Positions 7,902-16,513 of a stretch of DNA of 36,813 nt are shown here, in pieces. The first letter of the stretch is position 1. Every line of letters begins with the position of its first letter. Below the pieces are notes generated by a model. The model did no database searches and was not told the origin of the DNA. It was given only the letters and a program-made list of their open reading frames with translations. The DNA is taken from the NCBI GenBank assembly GCA_945873095.1, contig CAMCBU010000021.1, forward strand, positions 1 through 36,813, read 5' to 3'. Both the position numbers and the translations under genes were made by a program. The DNA is from Klebsiella pneumoniae (lineage in GTDB: Bacteria > Pseudomonadota > Gammaproteobacteria > Steroidobacterales > Steroidobacteraceae).

Positions 7902-8864
7902 ATGACGTGGCAGCAATTGAAAAAAATCCTAGCGTTCTACGGCCGTTTTACGCTGAGTTTCACCCAAGTGGGTTATCTCGCGCGGCGTGTGTTTTGGTCG
8001 AAGTTCGTCGCTGATTTCCGCGGCCAGCATTGGCTCGTCACCGGCGGTTCGGGAGGCTTGGGGCGGCAGATGGTGCTTGAGGCGCTGCGCGGTGGCGCGA
8101 GCGTGGTAGCGGCGGCGCGCAGTGAATCCAAGTTGGCCGAACTGCGCGCCGAGATCACGGCGGCGGGTTTGACGGGCCTCGAGACCGAGTGCTGCGACTT
8201 CACCTCCACCGCCGATACCGAGCGTTTGATCGAGCGACTCGTCGCTCGCGGTCGGCGTTTCGATGCGTTGATGAACAATGTCGGTGTGCTGAACGACGAT
8301 CTCACCATCACGAGCGAAGGGCGCGAAGCCTCATTCGTCTCCAATTTGTTGTCGCACTACCAGCTCACCGAAGCGCTGATCGCCAAACAGTTGCTCGGCA
8401 AAGGCAGCGTGGTCGTCAACGTGACCTCGGGCGGCGGCTACAACGTGCCACTGATGACCGGCACGATGAACGTGACGGATCCGAAGCGTTACAACGGCAC
8501 CGTGGCCTATGGTTTTCACAAGCGCGCGCAGATGGTGCTCAACCAGTACTGGCGCGATCGGCACGCAGCGCTCGGCATCGACTTTTTCGTGATGCACCCG
8601 GGCTGGGCGGACACGGCGGGCGTACAGCGCTCGCTACCGCGTTTCCGACAGATCCTGAAATCCATCTTGCGCGACGCCGCATCGGGTGCCGATACGGCGA
8701 TTTGGCTCGCTGCCAAACGACCGGCACAACCCGAAGAGGAGTCGGTGTGGTTCGATCGCGCCGTGCGCACGGCCCACGTGTATCCGCAGACGCGTGTGAC
8801 TCGCGAAACGCCGCAGTCGTTGGTTGCGTATCTCGAAGCCGAGTTGGCGCGCGGCCCGCGCTGA
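7902..8864 (+). CDS. Short-chain dehydrogenase/reductase (DHRS12-like)
   Basis: A 320-residue SDR. An N-terminal extension of about 40 residues with a hydrophobic, possibly membrane-associating stretch (FTLSFTQVGYLARRVFW) precedes the nucleotide fold. Seen: cofactor loop TGGSGGLG (47-54) followed by AARS, which favours NADP; NNVG (125-128); catalytic Ser176 in VTSGGGY; and Y203-x3-K207. The substrate-loop segment before the Tyr is long. The family reduces or oxidises carbonyl/alcohol groups on lipids. GAGGAG lies about 10 bases before the ATG. The gap to the divergent HxlR gene is only 38 bp, so one operator would control both. Confidence 0.92.
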   Translation: MTWQQLKKILAFYGRFTLSFTQVGYLARRVFWSKFVADFRGQHWLVTGGSGGLGRQMVLEALRGGASVVAAARSESKLAELRAEITAAGLTGLETECCDFTSTADTERLIERLVARGRRFDALMNNVGVLNDDLTITSEGREASFVSNLLSHYQLTEALIAKQLLGKGSVVVNVTSGGGYNVPLMTGTMNVTDPKRYNGTVAYGFHKRAQMVLNQYWRDRHAALGIDFFVMHPGWADTAGVQRSLPRFRQILKSILRDAASGADTAIWLAAKRPAQPEEESVWFDRAVRTAHVYPQTRVTRETPQSLVAYLEAELARGPR

Positions 8865-8872
8865 GCCCGGGT

Positions 8873-10615
8873 TTACGGAGCGCGGAAGACCGTCTTGCCG
8901 CGCGAGATCGTCTCGAGCACCTGCAAACTGAGCAGCGCTTCGGGATCCATGCCGAGCGGGTCCTGATCGACGATCACGAAGTCGGCTTGTTTACCGGTCG
9001 TGATCGAGCCTTTGCGCGACTCTTCGCCATATTGGCGAGCAGCATCGATGGTGATGCCGGCGAGCGCCTCCTGAATGCTTGCGCGCTGCTCGGCGCCCAA
9101 GATCTGGCCGCTGCGGGTGCGTCGCGTGGTCGCTGACCAGAGCGTGCGGATCATGTCAGGCGGCACGACCGGCGGATCGTTGTGCAGCGTGTAGCGAATA
9201 CCGCGCTGCGTCGCCGATCGCGTGGGGCTGATGCGCATCGCACGCGTGAGACCGAGTGTTTCATCGCGATGCCAATCACCCCAGAAAAAGGTGTGGCTGA
9301 CGAAGAAGGAAGGGGTGATCCGAAGCCGCGCCATGCGATCGAGTTGATCGTCGCGCACGGTTTGCGAGTGGATCATTACCACCCGCGGCGGCTCCGGCAC
9401 GGCCGCGGCTTCGACGGCATCGATCAACATTTCAGCGGCCGCATCGCCATTGGCATGCGCCAACAGCGGTACACGGGCTTGCAGGGCGGCGGCCACGGCC
9501 TTCTGGACAACCGGCTCCGGCAGGTTCGGATAGCCCCGATAGGTGGCGTCTCGGCCGACGGGCGGGATGGCGTAAGGCTCGCTGAGGAACGCGGTTTTTC
9601 CCTGCGGCGATCCGTCAAGGATGAGCTTGACGCCATCGACGCGGAATCGATTCTGATATTCGTCGGAGACGAATTCTTTGGGTAAGGCCGCCCCGATGGG
9701 CGACCAATAACGATAAGCGACCACATCGAGGTTCAGCAGGCCGTTTTGCGCAGCGTTTTGCAGTAGCTGCAAGTTATCGGCGTTGGCACCGCCATCCTGC
9801 ACCGTCGTCAGACCACGACTTGCGAGATATCCGAGCGTCTTCTGCAGGCCGGCGAGCGCGCCCTCGGGATTGGGTCGGGGCAGACGTGTCATGACGGCGT
9901 AGTGGGCCATCTCCTCGAACACACCGTTGGGCTCGCGGGAATCGGTGCGGCGTCGGTACGCACCGCCGGGCGGATCCATCGTCTCGCTAGCGATACCCAC
10001 TTGCGATAGCAAGGCCGAGTTGCCGACGCTCAGATGGCCCGAGACGTGGACGATGAAAATCGGATGCTCGCGCGAGACGGCATCGAGGTCATCGCGCGTC
10101 GGATGACGCTTTTCTTTGAGCAGCGAGTCGTCGTAGCCAACCCCGACGACCCATTGACCAGCGGGTATGCGCTCGCGCTCGATGTGCTCGCGCAGCGTCG
10201 TCTGCAGATGCGCAACGTCATCGACCGGTCCGACCGGCGGTGGTGCGAGGTTGACGAAATTGATGTACGCCGCGGTCGCCGTCAGATGACCGTGGGCGTC
10301 GATGAACCCTGGCAGCATCGCACGGCGGCCGAGTTCGACGATGCGAGCCGTGCTTGCGTGCGCCGCTCGCAACTCGCTACCACCTACCGCCACGATGCGA
10401 TCGCCTTCGACGAGCACCGCTTCGGCGCTGGGCCGAGCCGGATCGAGCGTGATGATACGACCCACATACAACGTGGATGTCGTCGACGCGGCTGCCGGCG
10501 CAGCTGGCAACGCGGGCGGTAAAGCCGCCGTCGCCATCAGCAGCGCGGCGCTGAGGCCGCGCTGCCAACGATTCAGGCGGCTACGCGAGAGCGTTGGGTC
10601 GCTGCGGCCGGCCAC
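8873..10615 (-). CDS. Exported amidohydrolase (YtcJ/amidohydrolase-3 type)
   Basis: A metal-dependent hydrolase of the amidohydrolase-3 group. GFIDAHGH supplies the first two metal histidines. Later come FIVHVSGHLSVGNS, an LLAHANGDAA strand, VMIHSQTV and LHNDPP carrying further His/Asp ligands. The C-terminal GKQADFVIVDQDPL is the family's closing beta-sandwich. The start is uncertain. A Sec signal peptide (NRWQRGLSAALL then LPAAPAAA) begins just after the end of the upstream carotenoid oxygenase gene. The first ATG, at 10537, would remove its positive region. Candidates are GTG at 10615 (used here, 43-bp overlap) or a CTG at 10576 that overlaps the upstream TGA. An open frame reaches 10831 but lies inside the neighbour. 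It is the last gene of the thiolase operon; the product is probably periplasmic, the substrate unknown. Confidence 0.88.
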   Translation of the reverse strand: MAGRSDPTLSRSRLNRWQRGLSAALLMATAALPPALPAAPAAASTTSTLYVGRIITLDPARPSAEAVLVEGDRIVAVGGSELRAAHASTARIVELGRRAMLPGFIDAHGHLTATAAYINFVNLAPPPVGPVDDVAHLQTTLREHIERERIPAGQWVVGVGYDDSLLKEKRHPTRDDLDAVSREHPIFIVHVSGHLSVGNSALLSQVGIASETMDPPGGAYRRRTDSREPNGVFEEMAHYAVMTRLPRPNPEGALAGLQKTLGYLASRGLTTVQDGGANADNLQLLQNAAQNGLLNLDVVAYRYWSPIGAALPKEFVSDEYQNRFRVDGVKLILDGSPQGKTAFLSEPYAIPPVGRDATYRGYPNLPEPVVQKAVAAALQARVPLLAHANGDAAAEMLIDAVEAAAVPEPPRVVMIHSQTVRDDQLDRMARLRITPSFFVSHTFFWGDWHRDETLGLTRAMRISPTRSATQRGIRYTLHNDPPVVPPDMIRTLWSATTRRTRSGQILGAEQRASIQEALAGITIDAARQYGEESRKGSITTGKQADFVIVDQDPLGMDPEALLSLQVLETISRGKTVFRAP

Positions 10616-12102
10616 AGATCGCGCCCGTAGCACCAAGAGGCGTGAAAGCCTGCTGGAACCCGTCCCGGCACCGCAATGCGCGTGATCGGGCCTGCTGTGA
10701 TGTGCTTGGCGTCGAATATCCATGCTTCCGACTGATAGTCCGCGATGTTGGTGGCGAGTGTAACGCAGTAGCCTTGGTCTTCGTCGCCGCCTCGAGTGCT
10801 CTTCGCGAAGGCGGTTTCGCTCGGGAACCAACCACGGGGATAGTGGTAGATCTCGCGCGTACCTCGATCGTGGTCGTATTTGACGAGCCCTTCGAACGCC
10901 AGCGTTTGCAGATCGGTCGGGATCAGCTGGTGATAGGAGTAACGGCTCTTCACGCCGTAGAGATCCATGTCGGGCAAACAGAACTCCACGTTCAGATCGT
11001 CGAGTTGCTCCTCGCTACACTCGCCAGTTTTGAGATTCATGCGCCAGCGACGCAGATGCCCTTTGTAGCGCAGGTAGGCCAACATCGAGCTCAGCGGACC
11101 TTCGGAGGGGTCGCGTCGAATCGTCGGGTCTGGTTGGAAGCAACCATCCATGATGATCGAGTCGCCCTCTTCCCACGCGTTGACCATGTGCAGCACATAG
11201 CCCGGTTCGAACTCGAACCAGCGAACTTGCGCCTGCGTTCCGTAGCGCGGCATGACACCGAAGCGGCTCGGAATGTCACGCCGGAACTGCACGATGCGAT
11301 GCCCCGTCTTGCTCAGCAGCGCCGGATCGTGGAACAGCGGGAAGTCGTGCAGGATCGTGTAGTTCGCAGTGATCGTGGTGTCGTGCGGCAGACGCGGCCC
11401 TGGCAGGTCGATGCGCGCCGTGTGTTTTACGCGGCCCTCGGCGCCGATGACGTAATAGGTGAGCCACGGCTGAAAATCGGCATACCCATAGTTGATGTAT
11501 TCGTTGGTGCGCACATCGACCTTGCCGTGCGCATTGAGCGAAGTACCGAGACCCCCGTGAAAGGTTTCTTCGCCCGTCGTCTCCAGCGTCAGCGGATCGA
11601 GCGCATGGATGCGACCCGAGTTGTACCACGCGGCCAGTAATTTGCCGTTGTGCAGGTTGAGGGTCGTATTGGCGGTATCTTTGCAGTAGTCGGGGTTCAT
11701 GGCCGCATTCTCGCGCCCGGCTACACGCGAAATGTCGTAAGGACCCATGATCCCCGAGAGCTCCACTCGACCGTGCTCGATCTCGTCATGGAGTGCGCGC
11801 GTTTGGGTCCACTTGCGGATGTAGCTTGCGCGGCCGTCGCGGAAATACATGCCGTGCACCATGCCGTCGCCATCGAACCAGTGATAGGGGCCCTTGGGTT
11901 CGAAAATCGGGTTCGGTCCCTGACGCATGTAAGCGCCGTACAAATCGTCAGGCACCTGGCCAGCGTTGACCTTCAGATCGACGGCCGTGACCTCGGAGAC
12001 CACCGGTGTGTAGGGGCCGTGCAAATACGGGTTGTCGATGCCATCCACCCAAGTTGGGCGATCGATGGGGTCTTGCGTGCTGATGTCGGTGTACTTGCGC
12101 AT
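10573..12102 (-). CDS. Carotenoid oxygenase family (CCD/lignostilbene dioxygenase) enzyme
   Basis: A 509-residue, non-haem Fe(II) dioxygenase of the carotenoid/stilbene cleavage family. The four iron histidines fall in the expected contexts: H192 in NAHGKVD, H240 in LPHDTTIT, H305 in VLHMVNAWE and H487 in GFHASW. The seven-bladed propeller signature MRQGPNPIFEP (59-69) followed by HWFDGDGMVHG (74-84) is intact. It should split a C=C bond of an apocarotenoid, stilbene or phenylpropenoid with O2. The beta-ketothiolase-like gene upstream (11-bp gap) and the amidohydrolase downstream (overlapping) are on the same strand. GAGGAG lies 7 bases before the ATG. No signal peptide is present, so the enzyme is cytoplasmic. 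Confidence 0.95.
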   Translation of the reverse strand: MRKYTDISTQDPIDRPTWVDGIDNPYLHGPYTPVVSEVTAVDLKVNAGQVPDDLYGAYMRQGPNPIFEPKGPYHWFDGDGMVHGMYFRDGRASYIRKWTQTRALHDEIEHGRVELSGIMGPYDISRVAGRENAAMNPDYCKDTANTTLNLHNGKLLAAWYNSGRIHALDPLTLETTGEETFHGGLGTSLNAHGKVDVRTNEYINYGYADFQPWLTYYVIGAEGRVKHTARIDLPGPRLPHDTTITANYTILHDFPLFHDPALLSKTGHRIVQFRRDIPSRFGVMPRYGTQAQVRWFEFEPGYVLHMVNAWEEGDSIIMDGCFQPDPTIRRDPSEGPLSSMLAYLRYKGHLRRWRMNLKTGECSEEQLDDLNVEFCLPDMDLYGVKSRYSYHQLIPTDLQTLAFEGLVKYDHDRGTREIYHYPRGWFPSETAFAKSTRGGDEDQGYCVTLATNIADYQSEAWIFDAKHITAGPITRIAVPGRVPAGFHASWCYGRDLWPAAATQRSRVAA

Positions 12103-12113
12103 GGATGTTCTCC

Positions 12114-13352
12114 TCAGGAAGCCCGCTCGACGATGAAACTGACCGTGGTGGTCGCGCTGCCGCCCACATTGAGGGTGGCGAAACGCTCAGCGTTGTCGAC
12201 TTGATAAGCGCCCGCTGTGCCGGTGACCTGCTTGTAGCAATCGAGCAGCATACGAACGCCCGTCGCGCCGACCGGATGTCCAAGTCCGATCAGACCACCA
12301 CTCGGGTTGACCGGAATACGACCGCCGATTTCGATGTCGCCGTTTTCGATGGCTTGCCAGCTTTGCCCGGGCGCTGTGATGCCAAAGTGATCGATCGCCA
12401 TGTATTCGGTACTGGTGAAGCAGTCGTGCGTCTCGATGCCGCTCAATTGTTCAACACCGCTGATGCCGGCGCGCCGGTAGGCATCGGTGATGGTGGCGCG
12501 CACGAAGGGGAAAATATACGGCTGGCCCTCGCTCATCTTCACTTTGGCTGCATAGGTGATCGGCGCGGTGCGATGACCCCAGCCGGCGATACGAGCCAAA
12601 GAATTCAGTGGGCGACCGCGTTGTCGCGCCCACTCGCGAGCCACGGCTGCGCTCGCCAAGAAAACGACCGCTGCGCCGTCGGTGATCTGGCCGCAGTCTT
12701 GTTTGCGCATACGCCCGTCGATGACAGGATTCGCGACGTCGTCTTGTTGGAAGCTCCGTTCGGTGAATTCCCAGCGACGCGTTTGCGCATTCGGATTCTT
12801 GCGGGCGTTGCCAAAGTTGATTTCGGCGATACGAGCGAGATGATCAGCCTTCAGACCGTAGCGGCGCTCGTATTCACCGGCGAGCTCGCTGAAGACGTGC
12901 GGCCAAGGATATTTTACATCGACACACTCGTGACCGGCCCACATGGCGGTGGCGCCAATCAACTTGGCCGCTTGATCGCCCGGCACGTTGCGCATTTGCT
13001 CGATGCCGACCACGGCCGCCAATCCATATCGACCCGCTTCGATTTCGGCGGAGGCGGCGAGTGCGGCCAGACTACCCGAGGCGCAGGCGCCCTCGTGCCG
13101 CGATGCCGGGATACCCGCCAAGTCCGGCAAGGCTGCGGCGAGCACGCCACCCAGATGGCCTTGGTTACAGAACAGTTCAGCCGCGAAGTTGCCGACGTGG
13201 GCCGTGTCGAGTTGCTGTGGTGTGAGCTGCGTGGCCGCGAGACCCTGTTCGAGCACATCGCGCATACCGTCGGCGATTTCCCGACCGCTCCGGCCCCAGT
13301 TTTCGGAGAAGTCGGTTTGGTACCCTCCGAGGATGTAAACCTGTTCCGTCAT
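12114..13352 (-). CDS. SCP-x-type thiolase / acetyl-CoA acetyltransferase
   Basis: A 412-residue thiolase of the SCP-2/SCP-x-like subgroup. The acylated nucleophile is C90 in EGACASGS. The second half has H309-D-C311-F and the GGLIGLGHPVGATG loop with H359. The usual C-terminal C-x-G motif is replaced by LNVGGSATT, a normal feature of SCP-x-like thiolases, where the HDCF cysteine is thought to act instead. It should cleave a 3-oxoacyl-CoA, and subgroup members often act on steroid side chains or branched/isoprenoid acyl-CoA. It is the first gene of a minus operon with the carotenoid oxygenase and amidohydrolase. ACGGGGG precedes the ATG by 8 bases. Confidence 0.93.
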   Translation of the reverse strand: MTEQVYILGGYQTDFSENWGRSGREIADGMRDVLEQGLAATQLTPQQLDTAHVGNFAAELFCNQGHLGGVLAAALPDLAGIPASRHEGACASGSLAALAASAEIEAGRYGLAAVVGIEQMRNVPGDQAAKLIGATAMWAGHECVDVKYPWPHVFSELAGEYERRYGLKADHLARIAEINFGNARKNPNAQTRRWEFTERSFQQDDVANPVIDGRMRKQDCGQITDGAAVVFLASAAVAREWARQRGRPLNSLARIAGWGHRTAPITYAAKVKMSEGQPYIFPFVRATITDAYRRAGISGVEQLSGIETHDCFTSTEYMAIDHFGITAPGQSWQAIENGDIEIGGRIPVNPSGGLIGLGHPVGATGVRMLLDCYKQVTGTAGAYQVDNAERFATLNVGGSATTTVSFIVERAS

Positions 13353-13413
13353 ATCAGTGCCCCCGTGATACGTCGCAGAATAGTATCATTATGCAAGTCA
13401 TTGGGAGATGGCC
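13353..13413. promoter_or_regulatory. Divergent promoter of the thiolase and monooxygenase operons
   Basis: The 61-bp gap carries a CATAAT -10-like box on the minus strand (complement of 13388-13393) and TATCAT on the plus strand (13384-13389). TGCAAGTCA at 13392-13400 matches 5535-5543. The overlap of both -10 candidates implies that the two operons compete for polymerase or share one operator. No good -35 is visible on either strand. Confidence 0.5.
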
Positions 13414-14400
13414 ATGAGTGGAAATACGGAGTCGCCCCGCCAGTTTGTTCGTTTGCAGGACTGGGCTTCGGGTCTGCGACTGCCGATGATCGCGGCGCCC
13501 ATGTTTTTGGTCTCGGGACCCGATTTGGTGCTCGCCTGTTGCCGAGCCGGCATCGTCGGCTGTTTCCCGGCGCCCAACGCCCGCACGATCGAGGTGTTGG
13601 ACGAGTGGCTGCAGCGTATCACCCAAGGCCATGGCGCATTGGCTGCGAGCCAACCACGCCATCTCGGTCCGTGGTCTCTGAATCTCGTCACCCACAGCTC
13701 CTACGAGCGCCTGCCCGCCGAGCTCGATCTGATCACGAAGTACCAGCCGCCGCTCGTGATCACGGCGCTCGGCAGCCCGATCCCGGCCATCGAGCGGGTG
13801 CACGCTTATGGCGGCAAGGTGTTCGCCGATGTCAGTAACCTGGCTTTCGCGCGTAAGGCGGCAGCTGCTGGGGTGGATGGCTTGATGCTGGTTTCGGCGG
13901 GCGCCGGTGGTCACACTGGCAAGATCTCGCCCTTCGCCTTCGTGGCTGCCGTGCGCGAATTCTTCGATGGCATCATCGTGCTTTCAGGCGCTATCGGCAC
14001 GGGCGGTGCCGTTCGGGCAGCCGAGCTCATCGGTGCCGATCTCGCCAATGTGGGCACGCCCTTCATCGTGGCCGAAGAGAGCCTCGCGAGCAGCGATTAC
14101 AAAGAGATGGTCGTCCGTGCCTCGCTCGAGGAGCTGGTGCTGACCAAAGTATTTACCGGTGCTGAAGCCTATTATCTGCGCGAGAGCATCGTGGCGGCGG
14201 GGCTCGACCCGGACAATCTACACGGCAAGGACAAGATGGATCTCTCGAATACACAGCAGCAGGTCAAAGCCTGGAAGAATATTTGGTCGGCAGGACAAGG
14301 TGTGAACCACATTCACGCCGCCGAGCCGGTTGAGGCCATTGTGGCGCGCTACGCCCTGGAGTATCGAGCCGCTGCGCTGCATCCGGTGTTCGGCTCATGA
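13414..14400 (+). CDS. Nitronate monooxygenase / FMN-dependent 2-nitropropane dioxygenase family
   Basis: A 328-residue FMN TIM-barrel. MIAAPMFLVSGPDLV forms the first strand and loop, FADVSNLAFARKAAAAGVDGLMLVS the central strands, GAGGHTG the motif with the family's catalytic His, and GAIGTGGAVRAAELIGADLANVGTPFI the phosphate-binding region. Family members oxidise nitronates, but many act as enoyl or quinone reductases, so the substrate is open. Two ATGs lie at 13408 and 13414. GGGA at 13403-13406 is spaced 7 bases from the second, which I choose. The 3' end overlaps the next gene by ATGA, indicating translational coupling with the lipocalin-like and PaaN genes. Confidence 0.93.
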   Translation: MSGNTESPRQFVRLQDWASGLRLPMIAAPMFLVSGPDLVLACCRAGIVGCFPAPNARTIEVLDEWLQRITQGHGALAASQPRHLGPWSLNLVTHSSYERLPAELDLITKYQPPLVITALGSPIPAIERVHAYGGKVFADVSNLAFARKAAAAGVDGLMLVSAGAGGHTGKISPFAFVAAVREFFDGIIVLSGAIGTGGAVRAAELIGADLANVGTPFIVAEESLASSDYKEMVVRASLEELVLTKVFTGAEAYYLRESIVAAGLDPDNLHGKDKMDLSNTQQQVKAWKNIWSAGQGVNHIHAAEPVEAIVARYALEYRAAALHPVFGS

Positions 14401-14825
14401 CGCGCGATGAGCTGGTTGGCGCGTGGGCGTATCACGGCTGGCGTAGTACGTATGAAGACGGGCGGGTCACCGAGCCCTTCGGTGAGGGCGCGAGTGGTTT
14501 GTTGCTCTACAGCGCAGATGGCTACATGAGCGCCAATATCATGGCCGCAGGCCGCGAGCCGTTTGCCAAGCTGAATCCACGTGAGGCGAGTCTGCGCGAG
14601 CGAGCGTCGGCGTTCGATGCTTACTTCAGCTACGCCGGCAGGTGGCGTCTCGTGCGCGGGACGATCGTGCACGAGGTGACGGTTGCGTTGAATCCGGCTT
14701 TGGTCGGTAGTGAGCAATGGCGCACGCCCATGCTGCGTGGGCGGCGATTGATTCTCGCCGCGGATGAACCCACGCCGCGCGGTGTGCGTCGCCACGAACT
14801 CGAATGGCGACGGGCAAAGAAATGA
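14397..14825 (+). CDS. Lipocalin-like domain protein
   Basis: A 142-residue single-domain protein. LVGAWAYHGWRSTYEDGRVTEPFGEGASGLLLYSADGYMSANIM matches the start of the bacterial lipocalin-like (PF13924-type) barrel: G-x-W followed by a G-x-L/I-x-Y-x-x-x-G-Y-M-S hairpin. These small proteins recur beside catabolic oxidoreductases and may bind a hydrophobic intermediate. No signal peptide is seen. Both ends overlap their neighbours by four bases (ATGA at 14397-14400 and 14822-14825), so it is locked into the operon between the monooxygenase and PaaN. Confidence 0.87.
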   Translation: MTRDELVGAWAYHGWRSTYEDGRVTEPFGEGASGLLLYSADGYMSANIMAAGREPFAKLNPREASLRERASAFDAYFSYAGRWRLVRGTIVHEVTVALNPALVGSEQWRTPMLRGRRLILAADEPTPRGVRRHELEWRRAKK

Positions 14826-16513
14826 CTCACGATCTCTACGACAAACATCAATCCTCGCTCGAAGCGGCCGTCGCGGCGTGTCGTGACCGCCGATATTTCT
14901 CCCTCTTCTCCGAAACACCGGATCGGCATCGTGGCGGCGCGGATGCACCGGCGGCCGGTCGGGCGCGGCATGCAGCGGCACTCGGGCGATCATTCGATCT
15001 CGATCAGCCCGGTACGATCGGTCGCGCAGGAGCGGAAGTGTCGCCCTATACGCAGCAGCCGCTCGGTATCGATTACCCGAGAGCAGATCCCGATGTGCTG
15101 TTCGCCGCGGGATCTCGCGCCATGGCCGTTTGGGCTGCAGCCTCTGTCGAAACACGTCTCGGCATCTGCATGGAAATCGTCGACCGCTTATACGAACGGG
15201 TGTTCGATACCGCGCAGGCCGTGATGCACACCGCCGGCCAAAGTTCGCTGATGAGCTATGCCGGCAGCGGCACCAACGCGCTCGATCGAGGTGTCGAGGC
15301 CTTGGCCTATGCGCAGATGGCGATGCATCACATCACGCCCTCGGCGCGCTGGGAGCGACAGTTCGGCTCCACGCTCATCCCGTTGCAAAAGACCTATCGA
15401 TTGGTGCCGCGCGGTGTGGCGGTCGTCTTCAGTTGCGCGACGTTCCCAACCTGGAACGCCTATCCTGCGATGTTGGCCAACCTCGCGACCGGCAACCCGG
15501 TGATCGTCAAACCCCACCCGACCGGCGTGTTGCCCATGGCGATCGCCGTGCGCGAGTGTCGCGAGGTGCTAGCGGCGAGCGGTTTTGATCCGAATCTCGT
15601 CACGCTCTGTCTCGATACGCTCGAAGAGCCGCTAGGCAAAGTGTTGGTCAAACATCCGCAGACCGCCATCGTCGATTTCACCGGCAGTGCGCGCTTCGGC
15701 TCGTGGGTCGAAGCAAATGCCTGGCCTGCGCTGTGTTATTCGGAAACCTCGGGTGTGAATACGGTCGTCATCGATTCGGTCGACGACCTCGAAGCGGTGA
15801 TCAAAAGCCTCGCCACCACGATGAGTCTGTTCTCGGCGCAGATGTGCACATCACCACAAAATATTTATATCCCCAAGACGGGCGTTCAGACTGCCACAGG
15901 TCAAGTCGATGCCGCCGAGTTCGGTGAGCGACTCGCATTCGCCATGAAATCTTTGGCTGTCGACGGCAAGCGTGCCGGCGCGATTCTGGCGGCAATCCAG
16001 TCGCCCAGTACGCTGCACTTGGTGGATGACATGCACGATCAAGGCGCGAAGACGGGTCGGGTGCTGCTCGAGTCGAGTGGTTATGCGCATGCTGATTTCC
16101 CGCAGGCACGTACGCGCACGCCGTTGCTCGTCGAGTTGGCCGCTGGTGCGGCCGGTCGCGCGTTGTACGGTGAGGAGCGTTTCGGACCGATCGGCTTCGT
16201 CATCCACTGCGATGATCGCGACGCCGCGCTCGCTCACGCCACCACGGAAACCAAGCGAGCCGGCGCGATCACCGCGTTCTTGTATTCGACCGACGAGGCG
16301 TTTATCGAGCGCGCCGAGCAGGGCTATTCACTGGCCGGTGCGCAGCTGACCATCAACCTGACCGGGCCGATGCCACTGAATTTTGCCGCTGCCTACAGCG
16401 ACTATCACGTGACGGGCTTGAACCCCGCCGGCAACGCCACACTGACGGATTTGGCGTTCGTGACGTCGCGGTTCCGGATCACGCAGTCGCGACGTTTCGT
16501 CAAAGATTCTTAA
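14822..16513 (+). CDS. paaN: PaaN-type aldehyde dehydrogenase family protein
   Basis: A 563-residue protein matching the stand-alone PaaN group (about 550 residues) of the aldehyde dehydrogenase superfamily, rather than the longer PaaZ fusion. It begins DLYDKHQSSLEAAVAACRDR, then FDLDQPGT and VSPYTQQPLGIDYP. Catalytic features are present: N212 in FPTWNAYPA, K230 in VIVKPHPT, TGSARFG at 287-293, E308 in YSETSGVN and nucleophile C342 in SAQMCTSPQ. PaaN is named for phenylacetate degradation, but no other paa gene is in view, so the true aldehyde or acyl-CoA semialdehyde substrate is unknown. The ATG at 14822 overlaps the previous stop and fits the family N-terminus better than the ATG at 14804. 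It ends in a 14-bp convergent overlap. Confidence 0.92.
   Translation: MTHDLYDKHQSSLEAAVAACRDRRYFSLFSETPDRHRGGADAPAAGRARHAAALGRSFDLDQPGTIGRAGAEVSPYTQQPLGIDYPRADPDVLFAAGSRAMAVWAAASVETRLGICMEIVDRLYERVFDTAQAVMHTAGQSSLMSYAGSGTNALDRGVEALAYAQMAMHHITPSARWERQFGSTLIPLQKTYRLVPRGVAVVFSCATFPTWNAYPAMLANLATGNPVIVKPHPTGVLPMAIAVRECREVLAASGFDPNLVTLCLDTLEEPLGKVLVKHPQTAIVDFTGSARFGSWVEANAWPALCYSETSGVNTVVIDSVDDLEAVIKSLATTMSLFSAQMCTSPQNIYIPKTGVQTATGQVDAAEFGERLAFAMKSLAVDGKRAGAILAAIQSPSTLHLVDDMHDQGAKTGRVLLESSGYAHADFPQARTRTPLLVELAAGAAGRALYGEERFGPIGFVIHCDDRDAALAHATTETKRAGAITAFLYSTDEAFIERAEQGYSLAGAQLTINLTGPMPLNFAAAYSDYHVTGLNPAGNATLTDLAFVTSRFRITQSRRFVKDS

Noticed and set aside
6409-7905. A 498-codon plus-strand open frame across the DUF1295 and HxlR genes
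   Set aside because: It reads antisense to the HxlR motifs and out of frame with DUF1295. Its composition (Arg/Ala-rich, no domain) is that of a shadow frame.
12105-13838. A 577-codon plus-strand open frame over the thiolase and monooxygenase genes
   Set aside because: It is antisense or out of frame to two genes with clear catalytic motifs, and its translation has no recognisable domain. Long antisense frames are common in GC-rich DNA.
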